NCBI GenBank assembly: GCA_024637145.1
Contig: JAGXFQ010000033.1
Span: 1 to 64,000, forward strand
Direction of reading: 5' to 3'
Source of the DNA: Desulfobulbaceae bacterium
GTDB lineage: Bacteria; Desulfobacterota; Desulfobulbia; Desulfobulbales; SURF-16
DNA: 64,000 nt
The notes beneath the pieces are model-generated. The model was given only the letters and a program-made list of their open reading frames with translations. It was not told the DNA's origin and made no database searches. A program made the position numbers and the translations under genes. This document shows, one piece after another, positions 44,061 to 51,768 of this stretch. The first letter of the stretch is position 1; each line of letters starts with the position of its first letter.

Positions 44061-44426
44061 TTACTCGCTGTCAAAGGGGAATTCGGGCAGGGAATCGGGA
44101 TCAGCACTGTTGTGATAGATGATATTTCTGAGATGGGTATAGCTGTCCAGGTCGATTTTGGTAAAATGGATGCCGATCCCCTTCTCCTCCAGGTGGACCA
44201 CCTGACCCTGCATGGCAAGGGAGATGTCGGTGCCGGTGCCGGCCAGGTGGAGAGTCAGGTTGCAGCTGTCGCCCAGGGAGCGCTCCGGGATGTCCAGGAC
44301 CAGTACGCCACGGGTGGAGAGGTTTTCGGTGGCACAACCCAGCTCTTTTTGGTGGCCGAACTCGAGGTCCACGGTGGCCTGAAAAGGGACCCTGGTGTGC
44401 ACGCGGCGGTTGTCATGTCTACGCAT
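44061..44426 (-). CDS. PilZ domain protein
   Basis: A 121-aa small PilZ protein. The ATG at 44426 has AGGAGAG upstream. The c-di-GMP-binding arginines are in RRHDNRRVHTRV at the N-terminus (RxxxR pattern), followed by LSTRGVLVLD (the D/NxSxxG pattern partly changed to NLSTRG). It could bind c-di-GMP. It is the first gene of the leftward cluster to 41376. Confidence 0.8.
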   Translation of the reverse strand: MRRHDNRRVHTRVPFQATVDLEFGHQKELGCATENLSTRGVLVLDIPERSLGDSCNLTLHLAGTGTDISLAMQGQVVHLEEKGIGIHFTKIDLDSYTHLRNIIYHNSADPDSLPEFPFDSE

Positions 44427-44525
44427 CTCTCTCTCCTCTGTCGGCGGCCCTGGGAAGGGCGCCGTGTCCTGTCTCAAGAAGCAAAGCTCTGGTTTGATGG
44501 GGTATTCATTGCCGGCAAAGATCCG

Positions 44526-44729
44526 CTAGTACTCCGTAAAACTTAAGTGTCCGTGTAGAATTTCGTTATTGCCTACGAACCACAAAGACACGAAGGCACA
44601 AAGAAAAACATAAAAACAAGAAGCTCTTCGTGTTTTTGTACCCCTCAAGGGGGTATTAAAAAGAATGCCTTTATGGGTAAAGACATAGTTGCATAAATAT
44701 ACGAAACTTTAAGGGATATACTGCACTAA
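44526..44729 (+). repeat. CTAG-bounded dispersed repeat, copy C (full length)
   Basis: Starts CTAGTACTCCGTAAAAC and ends with ATACTGCACTAA, 204 bp. The ends form an imperfect inverted repeat (CTAGT...CTTAA on each side). The interior contains the hairpin TACCCC-TCAAG-GGGTA and ACACGAAG/CTTCGTGT, also seen in copy A. The right end carries CTAA instead of CTAG, and the TAG stop of the neighbouring minus-strand gene falls in it. It separates the PilZ gene from the hypothetical gene at 44726. Confidence 0.85.
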
Positions 44730-45292
44730 TCTCCTCTTGCGGCAGCGGGATCAAAGGTAGAGGCCCGGTTGACTGCCGTGGAAATGTTGGTGAGCAGGGT
44801 CGCCACCCTCTCTTCCTCCTCCAGGGAGAGGGACCCGGTCTGTTCCAGCAGGCCGGGAAGATGGGCCACCTGCTGCAGGATACTTTCTAATTTCTCCAGA
44901 AGCGCCGAACCGTTTTGGTGCTGGCCGGTGCTGTGGACGCCCCCCTTCAGCAAAGGAATGTTGAGCCGAAGGAAGCGTTTGTAGGTGCGCCGGACAATTT
45001 CTTTTTCTTGGGCGGCATCCTCCTCATCCTCTTCATAGAGGCTGACAATATGGGCCATATCTTCCTTGAGAAAATCGAGGGCAGCGGCCTGGACGCCATG
45101 CTGCTCCAGGTGATTGACCACGCTGAGGGCCATTTTCAGCAGGGCCAGGGCGTGGCTGCGGTGGGCGAAAAAGGAGCTTAAGCGGCCAAAGGCGGCCCTG
45201 AGGAGGATAAGGCGCCGGGGGCTTAAGTCCCAGTCCTGCCTGATGATTTCAGCCCGTAGTTGCTCAATGGCAGCATGAATGGCAGAGGACAT
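44726..45292 (-). CDS. Hypothetical helical protein
   Basis: A 188-aa protein, not recognised. The ATG at 45292 (MSSAIHAAIEQLRAEI) is preferred; an upstream in-frame extension is basic and looks non-coding. It is all helical with charged segments (SLYEEDEEDAAQEKEIVRRTYKRF) and a C-terminal coil (LLEKLESILQQVAHLPGLL). It is divergent from the prepilin peptidase gene. The TAG stop lies in the right boundary of repeat copy C. Confidence 0.65.
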   Translation of the reverse strand: MSSAIHAAIEQLRAEIIRQDWDLSPRRLILLRAAFGRLSSFFAHRSHALALLKMALSVVNHLEQHGVQAAALDFLKEDMAHIVSLYEEDEEDAAQEKEIVRRTYKRFLRLNIPLLKGGVHSTGQHQNGSALLEKLESILQQVAHLPGLLEQTGSLSLEEEERVATLLTNISTAVNRASTFDPAAARGD

Positions 45293-45421
45293 AGGTGTCA
45301 GCGGAGAGGTGAAGGGGGTGGCGGCAGTTTCTAAGGGATAAAATACCTTTTTTTTACAAGAGTTACCGCAAAAAAGAAGTTGTTTCTTGCCAGCTTCCCT
45401 GACGCACCTTATCATGGCGCC

Positions 45422-46207
45422 ATGAATACGCTTTTTTTTGAAATTTTCTCCTTTATTTTCGGGGCCATTATCGGCAGTTTTCTCAATGTGGTCATTTTGA
45501 GACTGCCTGATCCGGAGGCCTCCGTGGTTTTTCCCGGCTCTCATTGCCCCCACTGCCAGACCCCTCTCCACTGGTATGAAAACATCCCCATGGTGAGCTT
45601 TCTTTTTCTGCGGGGCCGCTGCCGGAGTTGTCAGGAAAGGATTTCAGTCCAGTATCCTCTGGTGGAGCTGGCCATGGCCCTGCTTTCCCTCTTTCTGTGG
45701 CAGCGCTTCTTGCTCTCCACGGCTTTTTGGGTCTATTTTGTTTTTGCCGCCGCCCTCCTGGTTGTCATTGTTATTGATCTCTATCACCAGATTATCCCCG
45801 ATCTCATTACCCTCCCCGGCATTATCCTGGGTGCGGCCGCTTCTTTGTTGCTGCCGGGCCTCACCTGGCAGGATTCTCTGCTGGGCCTTCTCTTAGGAGG
45901 GGGTATTTTTTACCTCATTGCCCTGGGTTATTATCTCCTCACCAAGAGACAGGGCATGGGCGGCGGCGATATTAAGCTGCTGGCCATGATCGGGGCCTTT
46001 CAGGGCTGGCAGGCCCTGCCCTTTGTCATCTTCGGCAGCTCCCTGCTGGGGACCATTGTGGGGGTCGGGGCCATGGCTCACCAGAAAAAGGGGGGGCAGA
46101 CCAGGATCCCCTATGGCCCTTTTCTGGCCGTGGCCAGTCTTATCTATCTCTTTTTCGATCAACAGATCATCCAGGGCGCTCTTTGGTATCTGACCAGGCC
46201 CCATTAA
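45422..46207 (+). CDS. pilD: Prepilin peptidase (type IV leader peptidase)
   Basis: A 261-aa membrane aspartic protease that cleaves and methylates type IV pilin or type II secretion pseudopilins. Seen: GSFLNVVILRLP near the N-terminus, the zinc-type CPHCQTPLHWYENIPMVSF with CRSC, the first catalytic Asp in VVIVIDLYHQIIPD and the second in GMGGGDIKLLAM. About seven hydrophobic segments. The ATG at 45422 is the first good start; the ribosome site is weak. It diverges from the 188-aa hypothetical. Confidence 0.93.
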   Translation: MNTLFFEIFSFIFGAIIGSFLNVVILRLPDPEASVVFPGSHCPHCQTPLHWYENIPMVSFLFLRGRCRSCQERISVQYPLVELAMALLSLFLWQRFLLSTAFWVYFVFAAALLVVIVIDLYHQIIPDLITLPGIILGAAASLLLPGLTWQDSLLGLLLGGGIFYLIALGYYLLTKRQGMGGGDIKLLAMIGAFQGWQALPFVIFGSSLLGTIVGVGAMAHQKKGGQTRIPYGPFLAVASLIYLFFDQQIIQGALWYLTRPH

Positions 46208-46292
46208 TGGCTGTACACGGTCACTCTTGCTGTGATACTACTTTGATATCTTTGGTTTATCGTTGTATCTTCTTTTAAGATAGGGGCTATCT

Positions 46293-47288
46293 ATGGCTAA
46301 GGAAACAGCTGCACCGCTGCTGGCCCACAGCAGCAGGGAAGAGGCGGTCAGACAACTCTACGAATTGATTATTGAGGCAGTGGAGCAGGGTGATTTTGCC
46401 AGGGCCGACGGCCTGCGTCTCAAACTCATTGCCACCGATGATATGGCCTTGGCTGAGATTATCGGTTCGGCAGAGATCATTGAGGCGGCTAAATCCGCGG
46501 CCATAGATCCCTCTTTTCATGAACAGTGGCAGGCCCTCTCCGCCGGTCTCAGCGTGGAGGAGAATAACGGCTTTTATTTTGCCCTGCATGAGGCACGCCT
46601 TCTCCCCGGCCAGGCCTTTATCGAGCAGAACAAGATCAATAACCGCCTTTTTTTTATCACCAAGGGCCAGGCCAATATCGTCTGTCAACAGGGGGAGAGG
46701 CAGCTCCTGTGTCAACAGCTGAAGGCCGGTGATATTGTTGGCGAAGATACCTTTTTCGGCATCTCCATCTGTACCACCTCGGTGATCTGTCAAAGTCCGG
46801 TGGTGGTCAAATACCTGGACCGCCAGAGTCTGGCGGCCTGGCAGCAAGCGCTGCCAGGCCTGGAGGAGAAACTTCAGGCCTACTGTCGCCAGCACAGCCC
46901 CCTGAATCAGGCCCAGATTGCCCAGAAATGTGAACGGCGTCGCACTACCCGTCATCCTCTCACCGCCTCGGTCACTGCCCAGCTTCAGAATCTGCAGGGG
47001 CAAGATATCGGCGCCTCTTTCCGCGGCATTCTTGATGATATTTCAGCCGGCGGCCTCTGTTTTTATATTAAGAGTTCCAGTCAGAGTATGGCCCGCATGC
47101 TTCTGGGCCGCCCGGTGGGCCTCAGCCTTTTTGTGGGGCAGGGCGAGATCAGGCTTCAGGGGGTCATTGTCAGTTCAAAATACCATGCGGGCACCGATTA
47201 TACCGTCCATGTCAAACTCACCCATGAGGAGAACCCCCTCTTCCGGCAACTTTTGGCAGAGCAAGAGGGGGGCGGGGCAGGCCAGTAA
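46293..47288 (+). CDS. cNMP-binding and PilZ domain protein
   Basis: A 331-aa cytoplasmic protein. After an N-terminal helical part, residues about 80-195 resemble a cyclic-nucleotide-binding jelly roll (FYFALHEARLLPGQAFIEQN, GDIVGEDTFFG). Residues about 215-315 are a PilZ domain with RRRTTRH and DISAGGLCF (RxxxR and D/NxSxxG), which should bind c-di-GMP. It lies 85 bp after pilD and may be co-transcribed with it, pointing to pilus regulation. Confidence 0.82.
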   Translation: MAKETAAPLLAHSSREEAVRQLYELIIEAVEQGDFARADGLRLKLIATDDMALAEIIGSAEIIEAAKSAAIDPSFHEQWQALSAGLSVEENNGFYFALHEARLLPGQAFIEQNKINNRLFFITKGQANIVCQQGERQLLCQQLKAGDIVGEDTFFGISICTTSVICQSPVVVKYLDRQSLAAWQQALPGLEEKLQAYCRQHSPLNQAQIAQKCERRRTTRHPLTASVTAQLQNLQGQDIGASFRGILDDISAGGLCFYIKSSSQSMARMLLGRPVGLSLFVGQGEIRLQGVIVSSKYHAGTDYTVHVKLTHEENPLFRQLLAEQEGGGAGQ

Positions 47289-47642
47289 CTGGCGCTGCCT
47301 GGAAGGGCTTCTTTTACGCCGGTGCCTCATGAGGCGTCGGCGGTCCCCGCAAGGGCACCGCATCCCCCAAAAAACCACGGCGCCGGGCTACTCCGTCCAA
47401 ATGGGCGCCGGCAAGCACGCTGCCTACTTAGCGACGCGCATTTGCTAACAGGAATGGCCTGCCCTGCCGGCAAGAGCCTTGGGGTGCCTTGCCTTCTCTT
47501 TCCCTGCTTTCCATTGTCAAGAACTGGCAGGTGTTGCTCAGGCAAGAAGATGCCGGAATTGTTGAATTCTTCTTGACAGGCGGCGCGGCAAGGGATTAAG
47601 AATAGTTTTAATAATAACTATTATCGTCAAAAAACAACTGCC
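47289..47642. other. Intergenic region upstream of the cyd operon
   Basis: A 354-bp gap. It has a GC-rich stretch with CGGCGCCG (47378-47385) and GGCGCCGG (47404-47411) that could pair, then a candidate promoter and an inverted repeat at 47573-47622. No gene was seen. Confidence 0.5.
47573..47622 (+). promoter_or_regulatory. Candidate promoter and operator of the cyd operon
   Basis: TTGACA (47573-47578) is followed at 18 bp by TAAGAA (47597-47602, weak). Overlapping its 3' end is the inverted repeat AATAGTT-N8-AACTATT (47601-47622), a good size for an operator. It lies 20 bp before the DUF4492 start. Confidence 0.4.
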
Positions 47643-47870
47643 ATGATCGCCAACATCTATACCTTTTATCGTGACGGCTTCCGCAGCATGCGGGTGGGTA
47701 AAAAGCTGTGGGCCATTATCTTTATCAAGCTTTTCATCATGTTCGCGGTGCTGAAGGCCTTCTTTTTTCCAAATTACCTGAACACAAATTTTGCAACGGA
47801 CGATGAACGTGCCGGCCATGTGCTGGTGCACATCACACAATCAAGAAAAATGGGAGAGCATAATGATTGA
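47643..47870 (+). CDS. DUF4492 protein, first gene of the cyd operon
   Basis: A 75-aa protein: MIANIYTFYRDGFRSMRVGKKLWAIIFIKLFIMFAVLKAFFFPNYL, then a polar tail. One hydrophobic helix (about 23-43). This matches DUF4492, a small membrane protein found just upstream of cydA in epsilon- and deltaproteobacteria. Its stop overlaps the cydA start. A role in assembly or stability of cytochrome bd is inferred. Confidence 0.85.
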   Translation: MIANIYTFYRDGFRSMRVGKKLWAIIFIKLFIMFAVLKAFFFPNYLNTNFATDDERAGHVLVHITQSRKMGEHND

Positions 47871-49398
47871 ACAGGTCGATCTGTCGCAGGTGAACTGGGC
47901 CCGGGCCCAGTTTGCCTTGACTGCGATGTATCATTGGATATTTGTGCCGCTGACCTTGGGACTGTCTTTCCTGGTGGCTTTTTTTGAGTCTATTTATGTG
48001 AAGACCGGCAATGAGGAGTGGAAAAGGATCACCAAATTCTGGATGACCCTTTTTGGCATCAATTTTGCCATCGGCGTGGCCACCGGCATTATTCTGGAGT
48101 TTCAGTTCGGCACCAACTGGTCCAACTATTCCTGGATGGTGGGGGATATCTTTGGGGCGCCCTTGGCCATTGAGGGTATTTTCGCCTTCTTTCTGGAGGC
48201 CACCTTTTTCGCCCTCATGTTTTTCGGCTGGGATCGGGTTTCTGTAAAACTGCACCTCTTCTCCACCTGGATGGTCGCTGTCGGCTCCAGCCTGTCGGCG
48301 GTCTGGATTCTGGTGGCCAACGGCTGGATGCAGTTCCCGGTGGGCATGGCCTTTAATCCTGATACCGCTCGCTTCGAGATGCAGAATTTCTGGGAGGTCA
48401 TCTTCTCTCCGGTGGCTGTCTCCAAATTCAGCCACACCACCAGCTCTGGCTTTGTGCTGGCCTCTCTCTTTGTGCTGGGCATCTCTTGCTGGTATCTTCT
48501 CAAGGGGCGCCACCAGCTCATGGCCAAGCGTTCCATTGCCGTGGCCTCGGTCTTTGGGCTTCTTGCTGCCACCTATGTCATTTTCACCGGTGATGAGGCT
48601 GCCTACACCGTGGCTCAGAAACAGCCCATGAAGCTGGCGGCCATGGAAGGCCTCTACGTCGGTGAGATGAATGCCGGCCTTGTTGCCGTGGGTATCATTA
48701 ATGCTGCCAAGAATCCCGGCGATGAGCAGCCGGCCTTCCTCTTTGACGTCAAACTGCCCGGACTCCTTTCCCTCCTTGCCAACCGCCAGTTTGGTTCTTT
48801 TGTGCCGGGTATTGACGATTTGGTCTATGGCAATGAGGAGCAGGGTATTGTCAGTGTTGCCAGCCGCATGGAGCGGGGCAGGCAGGCCATTGCCTATCTG
48901 GCCGCCTTTAAGGAGGCCACGGATAATGAGAATGAGGTCGCCTCCCAGATGGCCCTCCAGCAGTTCAACGTCTACAAAGATGATATGGGCTACGGCCACC
49001 TAACCAGCCCTGCGGATGCGGCGCCTCCGGTGGCAACCACCTATTATGCCTTTCATATCATGGTTATCCTGGGCACCCTCTTTCCACTGGTTTTTCTGCT
49101 GGCCCTCTATTTCCTCCACAAGGAGACTCTGGAGAAACAGCGCCTCTTTCTCTTCGTGGGCATCCTCTGTGTGCCTTTGGGCTATATCGCTCAGCAGGCC
49201 GGCTGGGTGGTTTCCGAAGTGGGAAGGCAGCCCTGGGCCATTCAGGGCCTGTTGCCGGTTCAGGTTGCCAATACCAATTTGACCACCGGCACTGTGCAGA
49301 CCACCTTCTTTATTTTCCTGGGGCTCTTTACCCTGCTGCTCATTGCGGAAATAAAGATCATGTGCAAACAGATTCAACTGGGACCGGAGGAGAAATAG
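47863..49398 (+). CDS. cydA: Cytochrome bd ubiquinol/menaquinol oxidase subunit I
   Basis: A 511-aa membrane subunit binding haems b558, b595 and d. The ATG at 47863 is chosen because a GGGAGAG site precedes it. It overlaps the DUF4492 gene by 8 bp. Seen: ARAQFALTAMYHWIFVPLTLG near the start (His for haem b595/d site), FQFGTNW, and GWVVSEVGRQPW near 447. The length is standard. It reduces oxygen to water with quinol, likely for oxygen defence in an anaerobe. Confidence 0.96.
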   Translation: MIEQVDLSQVNWARAQFALTAMYHWIFVPLTLGLSFLVAFFESIYVKTGNEEWKRITKFWMTLFGINFAIGVATGIILEFQFGTNWSNYSWMVGDIFGAPLAIEGIFAFFLEATFFALMFFGWDRVSVKLHLFSTWMVAVGSSLSAVWILVANGWMQFPVGMAFNPDTARFEMQNFWEVIFSPVAVSKFSHTTSSGFVLASLFVLGISCWYLLKGRHQLMAKRSIAVASVFGLLAATYVIFTGDEAAYTVAQKQPMKLAAMEGLYVGEMNAGLVAVGIINAAKNPGDEQPAFLFDVKLPGLLSLLANRQFGSFVPGIDDLVYGNEEQGIVSVASRMERGRQAIAYLAAFKEATDNENEVASQMALQQFNVYKDDMGYGHLTSPADAAPPVATTYYAFHIMVILGTLFPLVFLLALYFLHKETLEKQRLFLFVGILCVPLGYIAQQAGWVVSEVGRQPWAIQGLLPVQVANTNLTTGTVQTTFFIFLGLFTLLLIAEIKIMCKQIQLGPEEK

Positions 49399-49399
49399 A

Positions 49400-50539
49400 A
49401 TGATTGGAAATTTAGACTATGCGCTCTTGCAGCAGATCTGGTGGCTTATCGTCTCTGTGGTCGGCTCACTCTTTGTCTTTCTCCTCTTTGTCCAGGGCGG
49501 CCAGAGCATGCTTTTCACTCTGCCCCATGATGACGAGGAAAAGGCCTTGATGGTCAACTCCCTGGGCCGTAAATGGAAGTTGACCTTTACCACCCTGGTG
49601 CTCTTTGGCGGTGCCCTCTTTGCCGCTTTTCCCAAGTTTTATGCCACCAGCTTTGGCGGCGCCTACTGGGTCTGGATGTTGATTCTCTTCACCTTTATTG
49701 TCCAGGCAGTGGCCTATGAATATCGCAAAAAACCGGATAACTTTTTGGGGGCCTGGGCCTTTGAATTCTTTCTCTTTATTAATGGTACGGTGGGGGTGCT
49801 GCTCATCGGCACGGCCGTGGGCACCTTTTTCACCGGTGCCGCCTTTGCCCTTAATGAATATAACCAGGTGACCTGGCAGACCTCAATGCGGGGACTGGAG
49901 GCCGCCACCAATCTCTTCAACCTGGCCTTCGGCTTCTTTCTGGTCTTTCTGGCCCGCACCCTGGGCGGCATGTACCTCTTGAATAATATTGTCCACCCGG
50001 CCCTCAATGCCCGCTGCCGGCGCTCGGTGCTGATCAATTTCCTCTGGACGCTGCCCTTTCTCTTTTTCGTGCTGATCAGCCTGGTGACCATGGACGGTTT
50101 TGCCGTCAATCCGGAGACCCTGGAGGTAGTCATGGAAAAGGGCAAGTATCTGCATAATCTGCTGGCCATGCCGCTGCTGCTCATCTTTCTGCTGGCGGGC
50201 CTGGGGCTTGTTATCTACGGTGTGGTTGTCACCTCTTTTCAGGGCTCTGAAAAGGGGATCTGGATTGCCGGGCTGGGCACTGTGCTCACGGCCCTGGGGA
50301 TCTTCTTGACCGCCGGCTATAATGATACCGCCTTTTATCCCTCCTATGCGGATCTGCAGTCAAGTCTCTCCATCTATAACGCCTCCAGCAGCAAGTATAC
50401 TCTGACGGCCATGACCTATGTTGCCCTGGGTATTCCCTTTGTGCTGGCCTATGTGGCCTATGTCTGGAAGCTCATGGACAACAAGAAGCTGACCCCTGAA
50501 GAGTTGGCCGAGGGTGAAAATGCCCATGAAATGTATTAA
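49400..50539 (+). CDS. cydB: Cytochrome bd oxidase subunit II
   Basis: A 379-aa membrane subunit with about eight hydrophobic segments. It starts 1 bp after cydA and resembles CydB throughout (LLQQIWWLIVSVVGSLFVFLLFVQGGQ). It supports haem sites of CydA and stabilises the oxidase. Confidence 0.95.
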   Translation: MIGNLDYALLQQIWWLIVSVVGSLFVFLLFVQGGQSMLFTLPHDDEEKALMVNSLGRKWKLTFTTLVLFGGALFAAFPKFYATSFGGAYWVWMLILFTFIVQAVAYEYRKKPDNFLGAWAFEFFLFINGTVGVLLIGTAVGTFFTGAAFALNEYNQVTWQTSMRGLEAATNLFNLAFGFFLVFLARTLGGMYLLNNIVHPALNARCRRSVLINFLWTLPFLFFVLISLVTMDGFAVNPETLEVVMEKGKYLHNLLAMPLLLIFLLAGLGLVIYGVVVTSFQGSEKGIWIAGLGTVLTALGIFLTAGYNDTAFYPSYADLQSSLSIYNASSSKYTLTAMTYVALGIPFVLAYVAYVWKLMDNKKLTPEELAEGENAHEMY

Positions 50540-50553
50540 AGGAGGAGTTATTT

Positions 50554-50649
50554 ATGATGAATGCCATTCTTATACTCAGCTGGCTGGCCCTGATTGTTGT
50601 GTCGCTGCAGGGTGCCAAAATTGCCTTGAAGAAGTTTGACCTGCTCTAG
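50554..50649 (+). CDS. CydX-like microprotein
   Basis: A 31-aa single-helix membrane protein (MMNAILILSWLALIVVSLQG then AKIALKKFDLL). It has a perfect AAGGAGGAG site (50538-50546), 14 bp past the cydB stop. Its size, single helix and position match the small subunit CydX of cytochrome bd, though similarity is too short to prove it. Confidence 0.7.
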   Translation: MMNAILILSWLALIVVSLQGAKIALKKFDLL

Positions 50650-50954
50650 GCAACTCTTGCGGCCCCTGCCTTTGCCGGGCAGGGGCTTTTTTTTTCTGCC
50701 CAACGTGGCGGGCAAACCCGGTTGGGCGGCAATATTTTTGCAGGAGCTCAGGGCGGCTCGGGCAGCGGTGAAATTTTCCTAGACACTTGCGCTCTGATAT
50801 GTTTTATATGCTCGTTTGGAGCTATCGTCAGTGGGAAGGCCGTACAATTTTTCGCCAACAGTTTTTTTGCTGTTATCTGCCTGGGTTTTCCCCCACTTCT
50901 TTTAAGAGTTGCCAGCACACGTTGTCTGGCCCCATGTCCCATGAGGAAATAATA
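50650..50954. other. Intergenic region between cyd and rpmH
   Basis: A 305-bp gap holding the terminator at 50662-50695. The rest should hold the rpmH promoter and leader. No DnaA box (TTATCCACA) was noticed and no gene is seen. Confidence 0.5.
50662..50695 (+). terminator. Rho-independent terminator of the cyd operon
   Basis: Stem GCCCCTGCC / GGCAGGGGC (50662-50670, 50678-50686) followed by T9. It lies 13 bp past the CydX-like stop. Confidence 0.92.
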
Positions 50955-51098
50955 ATGAGTAAGCGTACTTTTCAACCATCTAATCTGAAGCGGGCCCGTA
51001 CCCATGGTTTTCGTCTGAGAATGAGCACCAAGGCGGGTCGTTCCATCATCAATACGCGGCGCGCCAAGGGTCGTAAACGTCTTTCTGCCTCCCACTGA
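50955..51098 (+). CDS. rpmH: Ribosomal protein bL34
   Basis: A 47-aa basic ribosomal protein: [20 protein letters not shown] with the conserved [11 protein letters not shown] and [12 protein letters not shown]. Start at 50955 with a GAGGAA site. It is the first gene of the rpmH-rnpA-yidD-yidC-jag-mnmE block. Confidence 0.97.
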   Translation: MSKRTFQPSNLKRARTHGFRLRMSTKAGRSIINTRRAKGRKRLSASH

Positions 51099-51154
51099 AT
51101 ATGATTTTGAGGGGTGGCCACTCTTGAGGTTGCCCCCGGGACCGGGACGTTGTT

Positions 51155-51514
51155 ATGGGCTTTAAGCTGCCGAAAACCGCCCTCCTCAGAAAATCTAAAC
51201 AGTACAGTGTCGTCTATCGGCAGGGGAAAAGGTACCGGGGAGATCATTTCAGCCTGATTTTTATCGAAAATGATCAGGGCTTTAATCGGCTTGGCATAAG
51301 TGTCCATGGTGTGAAAAAGGCGGTGGAACGCAACCGCATGAAAAGGCTTATCCGGGAATTTTTCCGCATGAACCGGGATTTTCTGCCCCCCTCCAAGGAC
51401 ATTGTCTTTGCTGTGCGCAAAGAGTGTCTATTCAAAAATCCCCACCAGATCTTCACCGCTGTCATCCAGGCGGTGAACGCCTCTTCTCCCCGTGCCAACC
51501 GGAGAAGAGAGTGA
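51155..51514 (+). CDS. rnpA: Ribonuclease P protein component
   Basis: A 119-aa basic protein that works with the RNase P RNA to mature tRNA 5' ends. Conserved block [21 protein letters not shown] near 50-70 (the RNR motif). Length is typical. It starts 56 bp after rpmH and overlaps yidD by GTGA. Confidence 0.95.
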   Translation: MGFKLPKTALLRKSKQYSVVYRQGKRYRGDHFSLIFIENDQGFNRLGISVHGVKKAVERNRMKRLIREFFRMNRDFLPPSKDIVFAVRKECLFKNPHQIFTAVIQAVNASSPRANRRRE

Positions 51515-51720
51515 AAAAAATCTTTGTAGGGATAATCCGGTTTTATCAAGTCATTATCTCCCCTCTTTTCCCCCCCACGTGTCGTTTTATCCCCACCTGT
51601 TCCCAGTATGCTGTCCAGGCCATTGAACGGCATGGTGCCTGGCGGGGTGGCCTTTATGCCCTGCGCCGTATTCTGCGCTGTCATCCCTTTTGTAAGGGTG
51701 GCTATGACCCTGTGAAGTAG
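51511..51720 (+). CDS. yidD: Membrane protein insertion efficiency factor YidD
   Basis: A 69-aa protein with [28 protein letters not shown] and [11 protein letters not shown], both diagnostic of YidD. The GTG at 51511 overlaps the rnpA stop by 4 bp (GTGA). It helps YidC-dependent membrane protein insertion. It is the usual gene between rnpA and yidC. Confidence 0.96.
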   Translation: MKKIFVGIIRFYQVIISPLFPPTCRFIPTCSQYAVQAIERHGAWRGGLYALRRILRCHPFCKGGYDPVK

Positions 51721-51768
51721 CGGGTCGATATTTACGAGCACCCTTCGAGGTGCAAAAGGATCTGTGTC

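Noticed and set aside
47289..47642. Riboswitch upstream of the cyd operon
   Set aside because: A GC-rich paired stretch exists, but no known riboswitch consensus was recognised.
50650..50954. Replication origin next to rpmH
   Set aside because: rpmH often lies near dnaA and oriC, but no dnaA gene and no DnaA box cluster was found here.
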